15,104 nucleotides of DNA from Actinomycetota bacterium (GTDB taxonomy: Bacteria; Actinomycetota; Actinomycetes; Actinomycetales; Cellulomonadaceae), in contig JAHIJU010000324.1 in assembly GCA_018898235.1 (NCBI GenBank), positions 1 through 15,104 on the forward strand. The letters run 5' to 3'. Shown piece after piece: positions 14,066-15,104 of the stretch (position 1 is its first letter; each line of letters begins with the position of its first letter). The position numbers and the translations under genes are program-made. The notes under the pieces were generated by a model. That model did not search any database, was not told where the DNA came from, and worked only from the letters and a program-made list of their open reading frames with translations.

Positions 14066-14206
14066 ACGCAGACCTCGCAGACGCTCAGCCGGGCGGAGGC
14101 GGACGAGGCCACACCCGCCCGACGGTCCTGGCAGCGCGGCGCGGCGCGGCGCGGGCTCGGCGCGACACGGCGCAGCGCAAGCTCGGCGGGAACCGTCGCG
14201 GACGCA

Positions 14207-14251
14207 CGACGGCCCGGGACGCAGTGGCTGATTCTGCGTCCCGGGCCGTCG
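14207..14251 (-). terminator. 18-bp perfect stem-loop terminator of aceB
   Basis: CGACGGCCCGGGACGCAG (14207-14224) pairs perfectly with CTGCGTCCCGGGCCGTCG (14234-14251) around a 9-nt loop. It begins 8 nt after the malate synthase stop codon on the minus strand. There is no U-tract, but position and stability make termination or 3'-end protection the likely role. Confidence 0.8.
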
Positions 14252-14259
14252 CCCCGTCG

Positions 14260-15104
14260 TCAGGAGTGTTCGACGAGGAACTGGGTGTAGGCCGGCACGG
14301 TGAGGAAGGTCGGGAAGTCGTCCCCGAGGGCGACCTCGCGGAACAGCGACGCGGCGTCGTCGAACCGGTCGCCGTCGACCCGGGGGAGCTCCCCGAGCAC
14401 GGTGGTCAGCACGTCCTCGACCGAGGAGGCGTCGACCAGGGTGCCTTCGGCCGTCACCACCTGCTGGTGGATCCACTGCCAGATCTGCGAGCGCGAGATC
14501 TCAGCCGTGGCCGCGTCCTCCATGAGGTTGTCCAGGGCGACCGCCCCGTACCCGCGCAGCCAGGCCTCGAGGTAGCGCACCCCGATCGACACGTTCTGGT
14601 GCACCCCGGCGTCGGTGATGGCGCCCGGTTCGCGACCCCCTGCCGAGGCGATGTCGAGCAGGTCGGCCGCCTCGACGTGCACGTCCTCGCGCAGCCGGTG
14701 GCGCTGGTCCACCCGGTTGCCGAACGCCTCGTCGAACACGGCCTGGGCGACCGGCACGAGGTCGGGGTGGGCCACCCAGGTGCCGTCGTAGCCCTGGCCG
14801 ACCTCCCGCTCCTTGTCGGACCGCACCTGGGACAGCGCCCGTTGGGTGACCTCGGGCTCGCGTCGGTTGGGGATGAACGCGCTCATCCCGCCGATGGCCT
14901 GGGCACCGCGCTTGTGGCAGGTCTGGACCAGCAGCTCGCTGTAGGCCTTCATGAACGGCACGGTCATGGTGACCCGCGACCGGTCCGGCAGCACGAACCG
15001 CTTGCCCCGGTTCCGGAAGTTCTTGATGACGGAGAAGATGTAGTCCCAGCGACCCGCGTTGAGCCCCGCGCAGTGGTCGCGCAGCTCGTAGAGGATCTCC
15101 TCCA
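14260..15104 (-). CDS. aceB: Malate synthase A, C-terminal part
   Basis: Malate synthase condenses glyoxylate with acetyl-CoA to give malate in the glyoxylate shunt. The 280 visible residues are the C-terminal half of a protein usually about 530-540 long; the start lies beyond the right edge. Diagnostic segments in order are GLNAGRWDYIFSVIKNF (13-29 of the visible part), MSAFIPNRREPEV, DGTWVAHPDLV, TDAGVHQNVSIGVRYLEAWL and LMEDAATAEISRSQIWQW. The last one contains the probable catalytic base Asp196 (visible numbering). This is the short isoform A, not the long MSG/GlcB form. It ends at 14260, followed at once by a strong hairpin. Confidence 0.96.
   Translation of the reverse strand, partial: EEILYELRDHCAGLNAGRWDYIFSVIKNFRNRGKRFVLPDRSRVTMTVPFMKAYSELLVQTCHKRGAQAIGGMSAFIPNRREPEVTQRALSQVRSDKEREVGQGYDGTWVAHPDLVPVAQAVFDEAFGNRVDQRHRLREDVHVEAADLLDIASAGGREPGAITDAGVHQNVSIGVRYLEAWLRGYGAVALDNLMEDAATAEISRSQIWQWIHQQVVTAEGTLVDASSVEDVLTTVLGELPRVDGDRFDDAASLFREVALGDDFPTFLTVPAYTQFLVEHS

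Larger units (their letters stand above)
13571..14259. other. Structured intergenic region between map and aceB
   Basis: This 689-bp convergent gap has no protein gene that I can recognise. It contains, in order, a long hairpin (13596-13650), GC-rich near-repeats (13665-13718), a three-way-junction fold (13734-13797), a 12-codon ORF with a strong ribosome binding site and a candidate promoter (13886-13986, minus), a 27-bp direct repeat (14004-14065), and the aceB terminator (14207-14251). Long open frames crossing it are GC-driven. Confidence 0.7.

Noticed and set aside
14120..14180. GCGCGGC iterations as a CRISPR or tandem-repeat array
   Set aside because: The units are too short and irregular, with no spacers; this is simple GC-rich low complexity.

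Overview
This is a very GC-rich bacterial window. Nearly all genes show strong G/C preference at the third codon position, three starts used here are GTG with 4-bp GTGA overlaps or purine-rich sites, and likely leaderless genes occur. A tandem glycine riboswitch sits before gcvP, and there is a NarL-type two-component pair and a TipAS-type MerR regulator. Together these point to an actinomycete. My guess is a Pseudonocardia-like member of the Pseudonocardiales, but no 16S or other phylogenetic marker is present to prove it.

Layout, left to right. (1) 1-1408, minus: N-terminal half of glycine decarboxylase GcvP, with a two-aptamer glycine riboswitch in its leader (about 1484-1680). (2) 1795-3192, plus: a divergent AlbA_2/Schlafen-type regulator whose start is preceded by a 23-bp AT-rich palindrome. 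(3) 6358-3196, minus: a tightly coupled four-gene operon. It runs from an LDH/MDH-like 2-hydroxyacid dehydrogenase to an ACT-domain protein and then two paralogous alpha/beta hydrolases. The first hydrolase has lost its serine nucleophile; the second keeps it. (4) 7768-6513, minus: a VOC (glyoxalase/bleomycin-resistance fold) protein and a TipAS-type MerR regulator, behind a promoter with the 19-bp spacer and dyad typical of MerR control. (5) 11836-7819, minus: response regulator, histidine kinase and class I aminotransferase, joined by two 4-bp GTGA overlaps. The kinase is a tandem fusion of an intact and a degenerate kinase-like module. (6) 12659-12135, minus: low-molecular-weight tyrosine phosphatase. 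(7) 12806-13570, plus: type I methionine aminopeptidase. (8) 13571-14259: a 689-bp region without a recognisable protein gene but rich in structure. It holds a long hairpin behind map, GC-rich repeats, a compact three-way-junction fold, a 12-codon ORF with a very strong ribosome binding site, and an 18-bp-stem terminator. (9) 14260-15104, minus: C-terminal half of malate synthase AceB.

The ends of the window are central carbon and one-carbon metabolism (glycine cleavage, glyoxylate shunt). The middle is accessory: several small self-regulated operons, all on the minus strand. The best candidates for undescribed biology are the dehydrogenase/ACT/hydrolase operon with its serine-less hydrolase, the double-module histidine kinase coupled to an aminotransferase, and the three-way-junction structure near 13.75 kb. 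No CRISPR array, tRNA, rRNA, transposase or integrase was seen.
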